This document shows positions 45,961 through 54,019 of a stretch of 58,258 nucleotides of DNA, piece by piece. Made by a program: the position numbers and the translations under genes. The number at the start of each line of letters is the position of its first letter. The first letter of the stretch is position 1. Origin of the DNA: an uncultured Prevotellaceae bacterium (GTDB lineage: Bacteria > Bacteroidota > Bacteroidia > Bacteroidales > Bacteroidaceae); the NCBI GenBank assembly GCA_900315565.1, contig OMZS01000023.1:1-58258 (forward strand), given 5' to 3'. The notes beneath the pieces were generated by a model. It ran no database searches. It saw only the letters and a list, made by a program, of their open reading frames with translations, and had not been told where the DNA came from.

Positions 45961-48900
45961 ATGCAAGCAACCAATAACGACAACCCCGTGCTAAACAATC
46001 CGTACGAGGAGCCTAAGTATTACTATGACACCGACATGAATGGCAACATAGACTATACGACCGTCATCAATGGGCGACGTCCGTATGGCTATGATGTGAA
46101 TATCGTTCCTAAGAAACGTGGCGGGCAAACGATATTCTCCCAGGAAGATTTTATTTCGGTAGATCCTAACGCTGAGTTTATCAACACTATTCGTAAAGAG
46201 GTGAAAACATGGCGCGAGGCAGGCTACCCCAAGTCTTCCCGTATCACCAAGGAACTGCTTGATTTCTGGTTCAACAACAAAGAACGCAGAGCCAATCTAC
46301 GCCTGTTCTTCTGCCAACGGGAGGCCATAGAAACTGCCGTTTGGCTAAACGAAATAGCTGAACGCGACCCCAATACAGGCAACTACATCTTAAACCTGCT
46401 TGGTGAACGCCGTCATTCCGTTTCACAAGATGATGCCTTCGTATTGCCACGCACAGCCTTCAAGATGGCAACAGGAACAGGTAAGACGGTTGTGATGGCG
46501 ATGCTGATTCTCTACAACTATCTGAACAAGCGGGCCAATCCGATGGATACTCATTACGCCGACCATTTCCTGCTTTGTGCACCTGGCATCACTATTCGCG
46601 ACCGACTGAGCGTTCTCCAGCTCGACAATAGCCAACGCGCTAATAATTACGAGCGAAGTGACTATTATCATCAGCGCGGCTTGATACCACCCCAATTTGA
46701 AAAAGAATTGGGCGGGCTAAACTCCTCCATCACCATCTTGAACTATCAGCAGTTCTTGCCAAAGGTGTTTGCTGGCAAGCATGCTTCTCCGCTTGATGGC
46801 AAACAAAAATGGGTGAACGGCCAATTGGTAACACAAAAAGACAAGGAAGACTACAGCATGCTGCTGAGTCGTGTTTTGGAAAAGGGTGTGAAAGGTAAGC
46901 GTATCGTCATCATCAACGACGAAGCCCATCATTGCTATCTGCCTCGAATCGTCAAAGACAGGACCTTGAGTGATGACGAGAAGACCGACCTAAAGAACGA
47001 GAACGAAGCTGCTATGGTATGGTACGAAGGGCTTCGGCAGATGAAACTCTTAGGCTATAAAATCCAACATGTTTACGACCTTTCTGCCACTCCGTATTAT
47101 CTGAAGGGCTCAGGCTATCCTGAATATTCTTTGTTCCCCTGGGTGGTAAGTGATTTTGGTTTAGTCGATGCCATTGAAAGCGGATTGGTCAAGATTCCCT
47201 ATTTGCCTGCTTACGACAATGCAGAAGGATTGGATGAACCCAAGTTGCGCAACATCTACGACAGCATTAAGGATAAACTACCCAAACGTGGTATCCGCGG
47301 CCAAAAGAAAAAAGACAAGGAAGATCATGTCGACACCAGCAATATGCCTGCTCAGGCACCTAATCTGCCCACATTGCTGAACACGGCTTTAGAGCAATTC
47401 GTGAAAGACTACGAGGATTATGATCGTGGAATGCGACAGGCCTACGAACAAATGGGCAGCCTCTACACGGCTCCCCCTGTGTTGATTATTGTGTGCAATA
47501 ACACCACCGTTTCCCATGAAGTCTATCGTGACATAGCCGGTTATCAGGACGGAGTGAACGAAGATGGCGAACCACGTTACCGGCATGGACGCTTCGAGGT
47601 GTTCTCCAATTACGATGGCATGGGAATGCCAAAGGAGAAATTCCCATCCTTGCTTATTGACTCCTCGGCACTTGATGAAGCATCTGCTCGCATTGACGAT
47701 GCGTTCAAGAAAGCCTACGCCAAAGAGATTGAGAATTTCAAGAAGGAATATGCCATTCAGCATGGCTCGGGCTCAGCTGATAAGATAACCGATGCCGACA
47801 TACTCCGCGAGGTGGTGAATACTGTAGGCAAGCCTGGAAAATTGGGTGGCGACATCAAGTGCGTAGTCAGCGTTTCGATGCTCACCGAAGGATGGGATGC
47901 CAATACGGTGACACATGTCTGTGGTATTCGTGCTTTTGGCAGTCAGTTGCTTTGCGAGCAGGTGGTAGGCCGAGCCTTGCGCCGTCAGAGCTACGACCTC
48001 ATCCCCTACGACAAACTTGGCCGAGAAATCGACCGCAAAGACCTCTATAAATATAAAGAGGAGAATATCACCTATAAATTCCCACCCGAATATGCGCGCA
48101 TCATAGGCGTACCGTTCAATACCTTCAAAGGTGGTGATACGGTGGTGACGAAACCACAAAAACCCAAGAACATTCTCAAGGCATTACCAGAGCGACAGGC
48201 TCTCGAAATCCGATTCCCGGTCATTACGGGTTATCGCTCCGACAATGTGGAAGGAACGCTGACCGCCGATTACACAGACCTGCCAAAGTTCAAACTCGAC
48301 TTCAACAAAATACCCACTGAAACCGTTTTGCAGACGGTGGTCAATGGAGAAGAAAAGATGCTCAAAACGGATTACATGCAGTTGCGCGACAAACAGGTGA
48401 TCTACTACTTTGCCCATCTGATGATTCGCGAGTTCTACACAAGTCGCGAGCACGGGAAGCAGTTCCAGAAGTTCCCCGCCATGATGAACATTGTAGAAAC
48501 GTGGTTTAACCAACAACTCGAAATCGAGGGCGGTGACGGAAGCCCTGCGCAGAAACGACTGGTGATGCTATGGAACTATAAGGCAGTGCTCGACAGTATC
48601 AACGAGGGCATTCATCAGGCAAATGCCGACCACGAAATCATTACAGCCGTACTGAACTACTACAACCCCGAGGGAAGCACCTCTCACGTATATCGACCGA
48701 CTAACAAACCCGTTTACTTGACGAAGAACAGCCACGTTAACTATGTGATAGGCGAAGACAACAGTTGGCAGCAGATAGCAGCAAAAACGCTCGACTCGAT
48801 GGAGAATGTGGTGTGCTGGGTGAAGAACACCTATCTTGGTTTCCGCATCCCTTATACCGTTGGAGATGAGAATAAAGAATATCAGCCAACCTTCATTGTG

Positions 48901-49122
48901 AAAGTGAAATTGAAGGAAGAAAGCTTCGTCAACTTGATTGTTGAATGCGAAGATTTCGACAGCGACAAGAGCGGCAACAAAGATGCCAAGCGTCACTATC
49001 TGAAAGACTACTGGATTCCTGCTGCCAACAACCTCCAGAAATACGGCACTTGGGAATTGTTAGAAGTGAAAGATATTGACCGATTAGAAAAACTCATAAA
49101 CGAAAAAATAAAGCAACTATGA
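45961..49122 (+). CDS. Type III-like Res subunit: SF2 helicase with degenerate nuclease domain
   Basis: A 1053-residue protein (start MQATNNDNPVLNNPYEEPK; an earlier Met at 45880 lies in the terminator hairpin). SF2 helicase motifs: FCQREAIETAVWL, Walker A MATGTGKTVVMAM (about residue 168), DEAHHCYLPR (about 320), LTEGWDANTVTHVCGIRAFGS and QVVGRALRRQ (about 667). The C-terminal end follows the type III Res nuclease pattern, WIPAANNLQKYGTWELLEVKD, but the PD-(D/E)xK positions read YQPTFIV and LIVECEDF, so the metal Asp and catalytic Lys appear lost. Its stop overlaps the Mod start by 4 bp (ATGA). Res first is the reverse of the EcoP15I order. It may belong to the family I recall as BPTD_3080, though I am unsure. 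Confidence 0.85.
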   Translation: MQATNNDNPVLNNPYEEPKYYYDTDMNGNIDYTTVINGRRPYGYDVNIVPKKRGGQTIFSQEDFISVDPNAEFINTIRKEVKTWREAGYPKSSRITKELLDFWFNNKERRANLRLFFCQREAIETAVWLNEIAERDPNTGNYILNLLGERRHSVSQDDAFVLPRTAFKMATGTGKTVVMAMLILYNYLNKRANPMDTHYADHFLLCAPGITIRDRLSVLQLDNSQRANNYERSDYYHQRGLIPPQFEKELGGLNSSITILNYQQFLPKVFAGKHASPLDGKQKWVNGQLVTQKDKEDYSMLLSRVLEKGVKGKRIVIINDEAHHCYLPRIVKDRTLSDDEKTDLKNENEAAMVWYEGLRQMKLLGYKIQHVYDLSATPYYLKGSGYPEYSLFPWVVSDFGLVDAIESGLVKIPYLPAYDNAEGLDEPKLRNIYDSIKDKLPKRGIRGQKKKDKEDHVDTSNMPAQAPNLPTLLNTALEQFVKDYEDYDRGMRQAYEQMGSLYTAPPVLIIVCNNTTVSHEVYRDIAGYQDGVNEDGEPRYRHGRFEVFSNYDGMGMPKEKFPSLLIDSSALDEASARIDDAFKKAYAKEIENFKKEYAIQHGSGSADKITDADILREVVNTVGKPGKLGGDIKCVVSVSMLTEGWDANTVTHVCGIRAFGSQLLCEQVVGRALRRQSYDLIPYDKLGREIDRKDLYKYKEENITYKFPPEYARIIGVPFNTFKGGDTVVTKPQKPKNILKALPERQALEIRFPVITGYRSDNVEGTLTADYTDLPKFKLDFNKIPTETVLQTVVNGEEKMLKTDYMQLRDKQVIYYFAHLMIREFYTSREHGKQFQKFPAMMNIVETWFNQQLEIEGGDGSPAQKRLVMLWNYKAVLDSINEGIHQANADHEIITAVLNYYNPEGSTSHVYRPTNKPVYLTKNSHVNYVIGEDNSWQQIAAKTLDSMENVVCWVKNTYLGFRIPYTVGDENKEYQPTFIVKVKLKEESFVNLIVECEDFDSDKSGNKDAKRHYLKDYWIPAANNLQKYGTWELLEVKDIDRLEKLINEKIKQL

Positions 49123-51764
49123 CATACGATAAGAATCGCCCCGTAAGTAGTATTAAGCACGAGGACAAGCGTGCAGCCATTCCTGATAGTGCCCATCAAG
49201 GAGAGGAACAGATGGCTATTAGTGGCATGCCAGAACAGAGTGAATACGACATTTTCCGTCATGAATTCCAGCGTGGTAGAGACCCGGAACTCTATTGGCT
49301 CAACAAGTATAAGAACGACGATGAGGACAATCCTGACTATATGCCGCAACTGCGTACAGACATCCGAAGTCTGTATAAGCATGAAGACATTCGTCCGGAG
49401 GCCATCATCGACAGTCTCTATGAACTGCATGAGCATAAGAGCGAGAGTGCTAAGTTACAGCTCGACTTGTTTGGCGATTTTGAGGAAGAACAAGAGGATG
49501 AACTGGAACGATTAGCTGGTTACTACAAGCATTGCGACAACTGGCAGAATCGATTGATTCAGGGTGATAGTTTGTTGGTGATGAATTCCTTGCTGAATCG
49601 CGAGGGCATGAAGGGGCAGGTGCAATGCATCTATTTTGATCCGCCGTATGGAATACGCTATGGTGGAAACTGGCAGATAATGATTAATAAACCTAAGATG
49701 GCTCATGAATCTCGCGATGCAGAATTAACTGGTGAGCCAGAGATGATTAAAGCCTATCGTGATACATGGGAATTAGGAATTCATAGTTACTTGTCGTATC
49801 TCAGAGACAGGCTTGTGATGGCAAGAGAGCTTCTTTCAGAGAGCGGATCTTGTTTTATTCAAATCTCTGACGAAAATGTGCATTTGATACGTAGTGTGAT
49901 GGATGATGTTTTTGGCAGTGATAATTTTATAAATCAAATTGTCTATCAAAAAACCTCCGGTGCAGGCAGTCCAGGCGAATTATTAGCCCCTGCGTCAGTT
50001 TGTGATTATATAATCTGGTATGCTAAAAGCAAGGAACAAATGAAATTTAGAAAACTATTTGTGCCTAAAGTATTTGGAGGTGAAGGTAGTTCTTCTTATC
50101 ATAACATTGAATTAGAAGATGGAAGGAGATTGTCAATAGCAGATTTTGAGAAAGAAATAGGGAAAACATTTGAATATGACTTGAGACCGAAAGGTTCCAG
50201 AGTATATACTCTTGATAATCTTACTTCACAATCAGGTTCTGATATTGGTAGGTTTGACATCGAGTTTGAGGGAAAAATCTACAAAATGAATGGTAACAAT
50301 GTTTGGAAAACAAATAGAGCAGGTATTGAGAATTTAAAGAAAGAGAGAAGAATAGATGTTTCTTCGAATGGACGTGTGGGTTATGTTAGATACTTTAATG
50401 ATTTTCCAGCTCAACCTATAACTAACTTGTGGACTGATGCAGTAAGTAGTTTTATGTCTGATAAAGTCTATGTTGTTCAGTCTTCAAAGAAAGCAGTTCA
50501 AAGATGCATTCTTATGACTACAGACCCTGGAGATTTAGTGCTTGATCCAACATGTGGAAGTGGAACTACAGCCTTTGTTGCAGAGCAATGGGGTAGAAGA
50601 TGGATAACCATAGATACAAGTAGAATCGCTTTGAACATAGCAAAAAAAAGACTAATAACCACTCTTTTCCCCTATTATAAAGTACATGAGAAAGAGGGAA
50701 TTCAAAACATTCGTCTTGGATTTGAATATAAAAGATTACCGCATATTACTTTAAAGTCTATTGCGAACCGAGATTTCTCAGATACAGACGAAATTCTTTA
50801 CGACCAACCTGAAGAGGAAAAGAAGCGTATTCGTGTGAGTGGACCATTCACTGTAGAAACCTTGCAGAGCCTTGATGTCAGTTCGCCAGAAAGTTTGAAT
50901 GACAAGCAGAATGACTACGACGAATATGCAGCCTTTACGGAGCGCATCTTCAACAACCTGAAGGCTAACGGTATCCGTAATGGTGTGAAACAGCAACAAG
51001 CCGTAATGCACTCGATGGAGCATCTGGACGAGCCTTACCTGAATGCCAAAGGTTACTACAAACAGGAGGACGGAACGGAGCATTGCGTCTATTTTATGAT
51101 TGGCCCTAAGTTTGGTACGGTCAGCAAACACGCTGTGAACGAAGCCGTACGTGCCTTCCGTCAGCATCTGGACGAATCGAACTGGCTCGTGATTCTTGGT
51201 TTCTCTTTCGAGGACAGCATTGAGAGTGGCGAGAACAAAGACTATAACTTTGGTACGTTCCAAGTATCAAAGGTTCGCATGAGTGACGATCTGCTGCAAG
51301 ATGGTCTGCTGAAGAAAGACAAGAAAGCTGGTTCGTTTATCATCATCGGTGAGCCAGACATCAGTTTGGTGAACGATGGCGACGGCAAATGCCATGTGGA
51401 GATTAACGGCATGGATATGTACGACCCCATCCAAGATGAGGTAAAAGCCCGCAACGTGAACGACATTGCCTATTGGGAGATGGACGACAACTATACGGGC
51501 GGTCTCTTCAAGGTGCGCAGCATCCACTTCTGTGGTGGAGACAAGAAAGATTTCGCAGCATGGCGCAAGGGTCTCGATACGGTTGCCAAAGACCTCGCCA
51601 AGAAAAAAGCCGAGCGCACCCTGCGTCTGGAATTCAACGATGAAATATGGGATACGCTCTACGACTTTAAGAGCGAGCCAATCCCCTACGAGCAGGGCAA
51701 GAAAATTGCCGTGCGTGTGGTCTCTCAATTCGGTGAAGAATCAACGAAAGTATTAGAAATGTAA
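49119..51764 (+). CDS. Type III-like Mod subunit: beta-class DNA methyltransferase
   Basis: An 881-residue methyltransferase. DPPYGIRYGGNW (motif IV, about residue 174) comes before DPTCGSGTTAFVAEQWGRRW (motif I, about residue 476), the beta-class order of type III Mod proteins; DPPY indicates an amino methyltransferase, most often N6-adenine. The region between, which would hold target recognition, and on to about 50770 is clearly AT-rich (near one third GC by eye), while the flanks are near one half GC, so it looks exchanged by recombination. The C-terminal 330 residues (KRIRVSGPFTVETLQSLD onward) are of a type seen in large Mod-like proteins. Its stop overlaps the next gene by one base (TAATG). 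Confidence 0.88.
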   Translation: MTYDKNRPVSSIKHEDKRAAIPDSAHQGEEQMAISGMPEQSEYDIFRHEFQRGRDPELYWLNKYKNDDEDNPDYMPQLRTDIRSLYKHEDIRPEAIIDSLYELHEHKSESAKLQLDLFGDFEEEQEDELERLAGYYKHCDNWQNRLIQGDSLLVMNSLLNREGMKGQVQCIYFDPPYGIRYGGNWQIMINKPKMAHESRDAELTGEPEMIKAYRDTWELGIHSYLSYLRDRLVMARELLSESGSCFIQISDENVHLIRSVMDDVFGSDNFINQIVYQKTSGAGSPGELLAPASVCDYIIWYAKSKEQMKFRKLFVPKVFGGEGSSSYHNIELEDGRRLSIADFEKEIGKTFEYDLRPKGSRVYTLDNLTSQSGSDIGRFDIEFEGKIYKMNGNNVWKTNRAGIENLKKERRIDVSSNGRVGYVRYFNDFPAQPITNLWTDAVSSFMSDKVYVVQSSKKAVQRCILMTTDPGDLVLDPTCGSGTTAFVAEQWGRRWITIDTSRIALNIAKKRLITTLFPYYKVHEKEGIQNIRLGFEYKRLPHITLKSIANRDFSDTDEILYDQPEEEKKRIRVSGPFTVETLQSLDVSSPESLNDKQNDYDEYAAFTERIFNNLKANGIRNGVKQQQAVMHSMEHLDEPYLNAKGYYKQEDGTEHCVYFMIGPKFGTVSKHAVNEAVRAFRQHLDESNWLVILGFSFEDSIESGENKDYNFGTFQVSKVRMSDDLLQDGLLKKDKKAGSFIIIGEPDISLVNDGDGKCHVEINGMDMYDPIQDEVKARNVNDIAYWEMDDNYTGGLFKVRSIHFCGGDKKDFAAWRKGLDTVAKDLAKKKAERTLRLEFNDEIWDTLYDFKSEPIPYEQGKKIAVRVVSQFGEESTKVLEM

Positions 51765-52861
51765 TGAAATTCTGGTTAGTACCAAGTAACAATAACACAT
51801 TCCGTATTGGCGATGCCATCGAAGCGCAAGACGGAATGGTAGATTGGCGACAGTCGAACAACTTCGCCATAGGTGATATTGTGTTTATCTATATCTCTAA
51901 ACCTTATCATAGCATCCGATATCGGATGGAGGTGGTCAAGGTAAAAATAGACGAAGATGTGCATTTCGACCAAGAGCGTTTTTGGACCGACAAAGACCTC
52001 TATTATAGTGGGCTTGGTATGTACCAATATGTAAGATTCAAACTCATTGAAACATATACTGACGACATTCTCTCTCTGCATCATATGCACGAGCATGGGT
52101 TGAAAGGTAATCTGCAGGGAGTTCAGGGTTGTTCTGGAGAATTGCTCGAATTCTTACTAAATCCCTATGAAACGGTCAATGAAGATGTCTACGATGTGGA
52201 CTACCCAGAAGATGATGAAAATCTATATGAAGGAGCGCTGATAAAAGTGTTAGCCAACAAGTATGAACGAAACCAGAAAGCCCGGAGGGAATGTGTGGCA
52301 AAGAAAGGCTACCGGTGCTCGGTTTGTGGCAAAGACTTTGAGGCTACCTATGGAGAAATTGGAAAAGGGTTTATTCATGTGCATCATCTGACTCCTATAT
52401 CTTCCATCGGCAAGGAATACAAATTGGATGTAGACAAGGATTTGGCTCCTGTTTGTCCGAATTGCCACTATATGCTTCACAGGAAAGACCCACCCTATAC
52501 TATAGAGGAACTTAAAGGAATACTCTCAAAACATGAAATAAAAACTGAGATAAAGCCCGCTGTCGCCTCAAAACGTAGTGGTAAGCAGAAAGCTCAGAGT
52601 ATCCGTTTTCAATCAGATGCTACCGTACTGAAAGATATCAATGCTGATAACGATGTCAAACGGCTCATTCATAACATGATGGAGATGGATGGGGGTACGA
52701 TGATGAAAAACATCACTTCTGTTTGTATCAAACGGTTTGGAGAAAGATATATCAACATGAGACCAAACGATTGGCGGCATCTTATTGATGACTATATTCG
52801 AACTGTTGTAGGAAATCCGAACCTAAAAGAAGACGAAGTGTTCTATTGGAAGGCAGGTTGA
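51764..52861 (+). CDS. EVE-domain HNH endonuclease
   Basis: A 365-residue two-domain protein with an extra tail. The EVE (PUA-like) domain occupies about residues 1-145: MKFWLVPSNNNTFRIGDAI, MVDWRQSNNFAIGDIVFIYISKP. EVE domains bind modified bases. The HNH nuclease follows at about 175-245: YRCSVCGKDF, HVHHLTPIS, LAPVCPNCHYMLHRKDPP, with two zinc-type CxxC pairs and the catalytic HH. A third region (about 285-365, NDVKRLIHNMMEMDGGTMM to FYWKAG) is unassigned. EVE-HNH enzymes are associated with cutting modified phage DNA. Here it is coupled to the Mod gene, so either it cuts a different modification or it substitutes for the Res nuclease. Confidence 0.85.
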   Translation: MKFWLVPSNNNTFRIGDAIEAQDGMVDWRQSNNFAIGDIVFIYISKPYHSIRYRMEVVKVKIDEDVHFDQERFWTDKDLYYSGLGMYQYVRFKLIETYTDDILSLHHMHEHGLKGNLQGVQGCSGELLEFLLNPYETVNEDVYDVDYPEDDENLYEGALIKVLANKYERNQKARRECVAKKGYRCSVCGKDFEATYGEIGKGFIHVHHLTPISSIGKEYKLDVDKDLAPVCPNCHYMLHRKDPPYTIEELKGILSKHEIKTEIKPAVASKRSGKQKAQSIRFQSDATVLKDINADNDVKRLIHNMMEMDGGTMMKNITSVCIKRFGERYINMRPNDWRHLIDDYIRTVVGNPNLKEDEVFYWKAG

Positions 52862-52913
52862 ATTGGAGCGGAAGGATATCATTGAATGGTTGACTTATTT
52901 TCGTTGTAAAACA

Positions 52914-52987
52914 TGCAAAAATAAGCATAAAAGTTGATTTTGTCTCAAAAACCTTTGGGGGAATCAACTTTTATGCTTATTTTTGCA
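52914..52987. repeat. Perfect 26-bp inverted repeat with 22-bp centre
   Basis: The arms are 52914-52939 and 52962-52987 and match exactly in reverse complement; the outer ends are TGCAAAAATAAGC and GCTTATTTTTGCA. It lies 53 bp past the EVE-HNH stop and immediately before the toxin gene. The right arm carries the toxin promoter -7 box; the left arm gives a mirror-image TATTTTTG on the minus strand. Confidence 0.95.
52954..52985 (+). promoter_or_regulatory. Promoter of the toxin-antitoxin pair inside the inverted repeat
   Basis: -33 TTTG (52954-52957), 20-bp spacer, -7 TATTTTTG (52978-52985), a full Bacteroidetes promoter. The start codon is at 53006. On the minus strand a mirror promoter exists with CAAA (52946-52949) and a 22-bp spacer. 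The palindrome is a natural operator for the HTH antitoxin. Confidence 0.65.
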
Positions 52988-53005
52988 GCAGATAACGGAA
53001 TAATT

Positions 53006-53488
53006 ATGAAAAGGAATCTGTTGATAGAACTGTTGGAAGACGGAGAGAAGGTTAGTCTCTACTCTCCTCATTTTGAAGGCGAGGATTATTCTGAGTTTGA
53101 GAAGTTCCTGTTGGCATTCAAAGATAGTTATCCTGAAGATGTGCGTCAGTTGGTTTACAGGCTTGATATTATCAAACGTGATGGGGCAAGAGATATGCAC
53201 TTTCGCTATGAAGGTTCAAGGCGCGATAGGGTGATGGCTTTACCCTCGCATTTGGAAACGACCTCTCTGCGCCTTTATTTACTGAATATTCAGGCGAAGA
53301 TTCTGATACTAGGAAATGGAGGCTTAAAACAAACTGCCACTTATGAGGATGATGAGAATCTGCACCGCCAAGTAAAAACACTTCAGAAAATTGATATTGA
53401 ACTAAAACAAAGGGAAAAGAACAAAGTGATAGTCGTCAAAGGAACAGAACTGTTAGGCGAACTGTCGTTTACAATAGATGATGAATAA
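53006..53488 (+). CDS. Probable RelE/HigB-like toxin
   Basis: A 160-residue protein starting MKRNLLIELLEDGEKVSLYS. The later part resembles RelE/ParE-superfamily toxins: SLRLYLLNIQAKILILGNGG, then LKQTATYEDDENLHRQVKTLQ, which corresponds to the G-x-x-KKT-x-x-x-x-E core strand and helix. The longer N-terminal part (residues 1-70) is not typical and not recognised. Placed ahead of an XRE-type antitoxin, the order matches HigBA pairs. The assignment as an mRNA-cleaving toxin is inferred from the fold resemblance and position; catalytic residues cannot be named. Confidence 0.6.
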   Translation: MKRNLLIELLEDGEKVSLYSPHFEGEDYSEFEKFLLAFKDSYPEDVRQLVYRLDIIKRDGARDMHFRYEGSRRDRVMALPSHLETTSLRLYLLNIQAKILILGNGGLKQTATYEDDENLHRQVKTLQKIDIELKQREKNKVIVVKGTELLGELSFTIDDE

Positions 53489-53505
53489 AAAAAGGAGGAA
53501 ATTTT

Positions 53506-53823
53506 ATGAAGACAAACAAATTGATGAATGAGATTCGCAGCACAATCTCTCCGGAAATGAAGATGCAAATGGAGATGTCGGTGGCAATAGCTAACCGCAT
53601 TTATGGAATTCTTGATGCAAAAGGAATGACCCAAAAAGACCTCGCTCGCCGTTTGGGCAAGACTGAAACGGAAGTAAGCCGATGGCTATCGGGAACTCAC
53701 AACTTGACTTTGGCAACTATCTGCAAAATTTCTGCCGCCCTTGGTGAAGATGTCGTCAAAGTGGCTGACAGACCGTATCAACCTGTTTCTGAATTTGAGC
53801 CTATAGTGGCTGCTGAACCTTAG
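53506..53823 (+). CDS. XRE-family HTH protein, probable antitoxin
   Basis: A 105-residue protein with a helix-turn-helix at about residues 35-85 (AKGMTQKDLARRLGKTETEVSRWLSG, TICKISAALGEDVVKVA), typical of HigA-like antitoxins that repress their own promoter. An unusually good AAAAGGAGG lies 8-9 bp before the ATG, giving efficient antitoxin translation in a genome where such sites are scarce. It follows the toxin by 17 bp and ends the island; the next gene starts about 200 bp on with its own -7 box. Confidence 0.82.
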   Translation: MKTNKLMNEIRSTISPEMKMQMEMSVAIANRIYGILDAKGMTQKDLARRLGKTETEVSRWLSGTHNLTLATICKISAALGEDVVKVADRPYQPVSEFEPIVAAEP

Positions 53824-53966
53824 GCATCATTAATGCTTCTTTGTTTACAAATCCTCCTGCTTATTTGGGAGAGGAGAATAAACTAAAGTAAAATGGAGAA
53901 TAGCGACGGCACGTTAAATTGAATTAATTTTACGATGATATGGCACTTGTTTTCAAGAAAACGTTG

Positions 53967-53974
53967 TATCTTTG
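53967..53974 (+). promoter_or_regulatory. -7 box for the PD40 gene
   Basis: TATCTTTG with a TTG at 53947-53949 (17-bp spacing, slightly short). The start codon is at 54020. Confidence 0.45.
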
Positions 53975-54019
53975 TTATTTCAAAGTAGATTGTTTATTAA
54001 GAAAACTCCCATAAGGACA

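Noticed and set aside
52934-53005. Longer toxin reading frame starting in the palindrome
   Set aside because: The upstream ATG lies inside the inverted repeat and before the -7 box of the likely promoter; the ATG at 53006 follows it.
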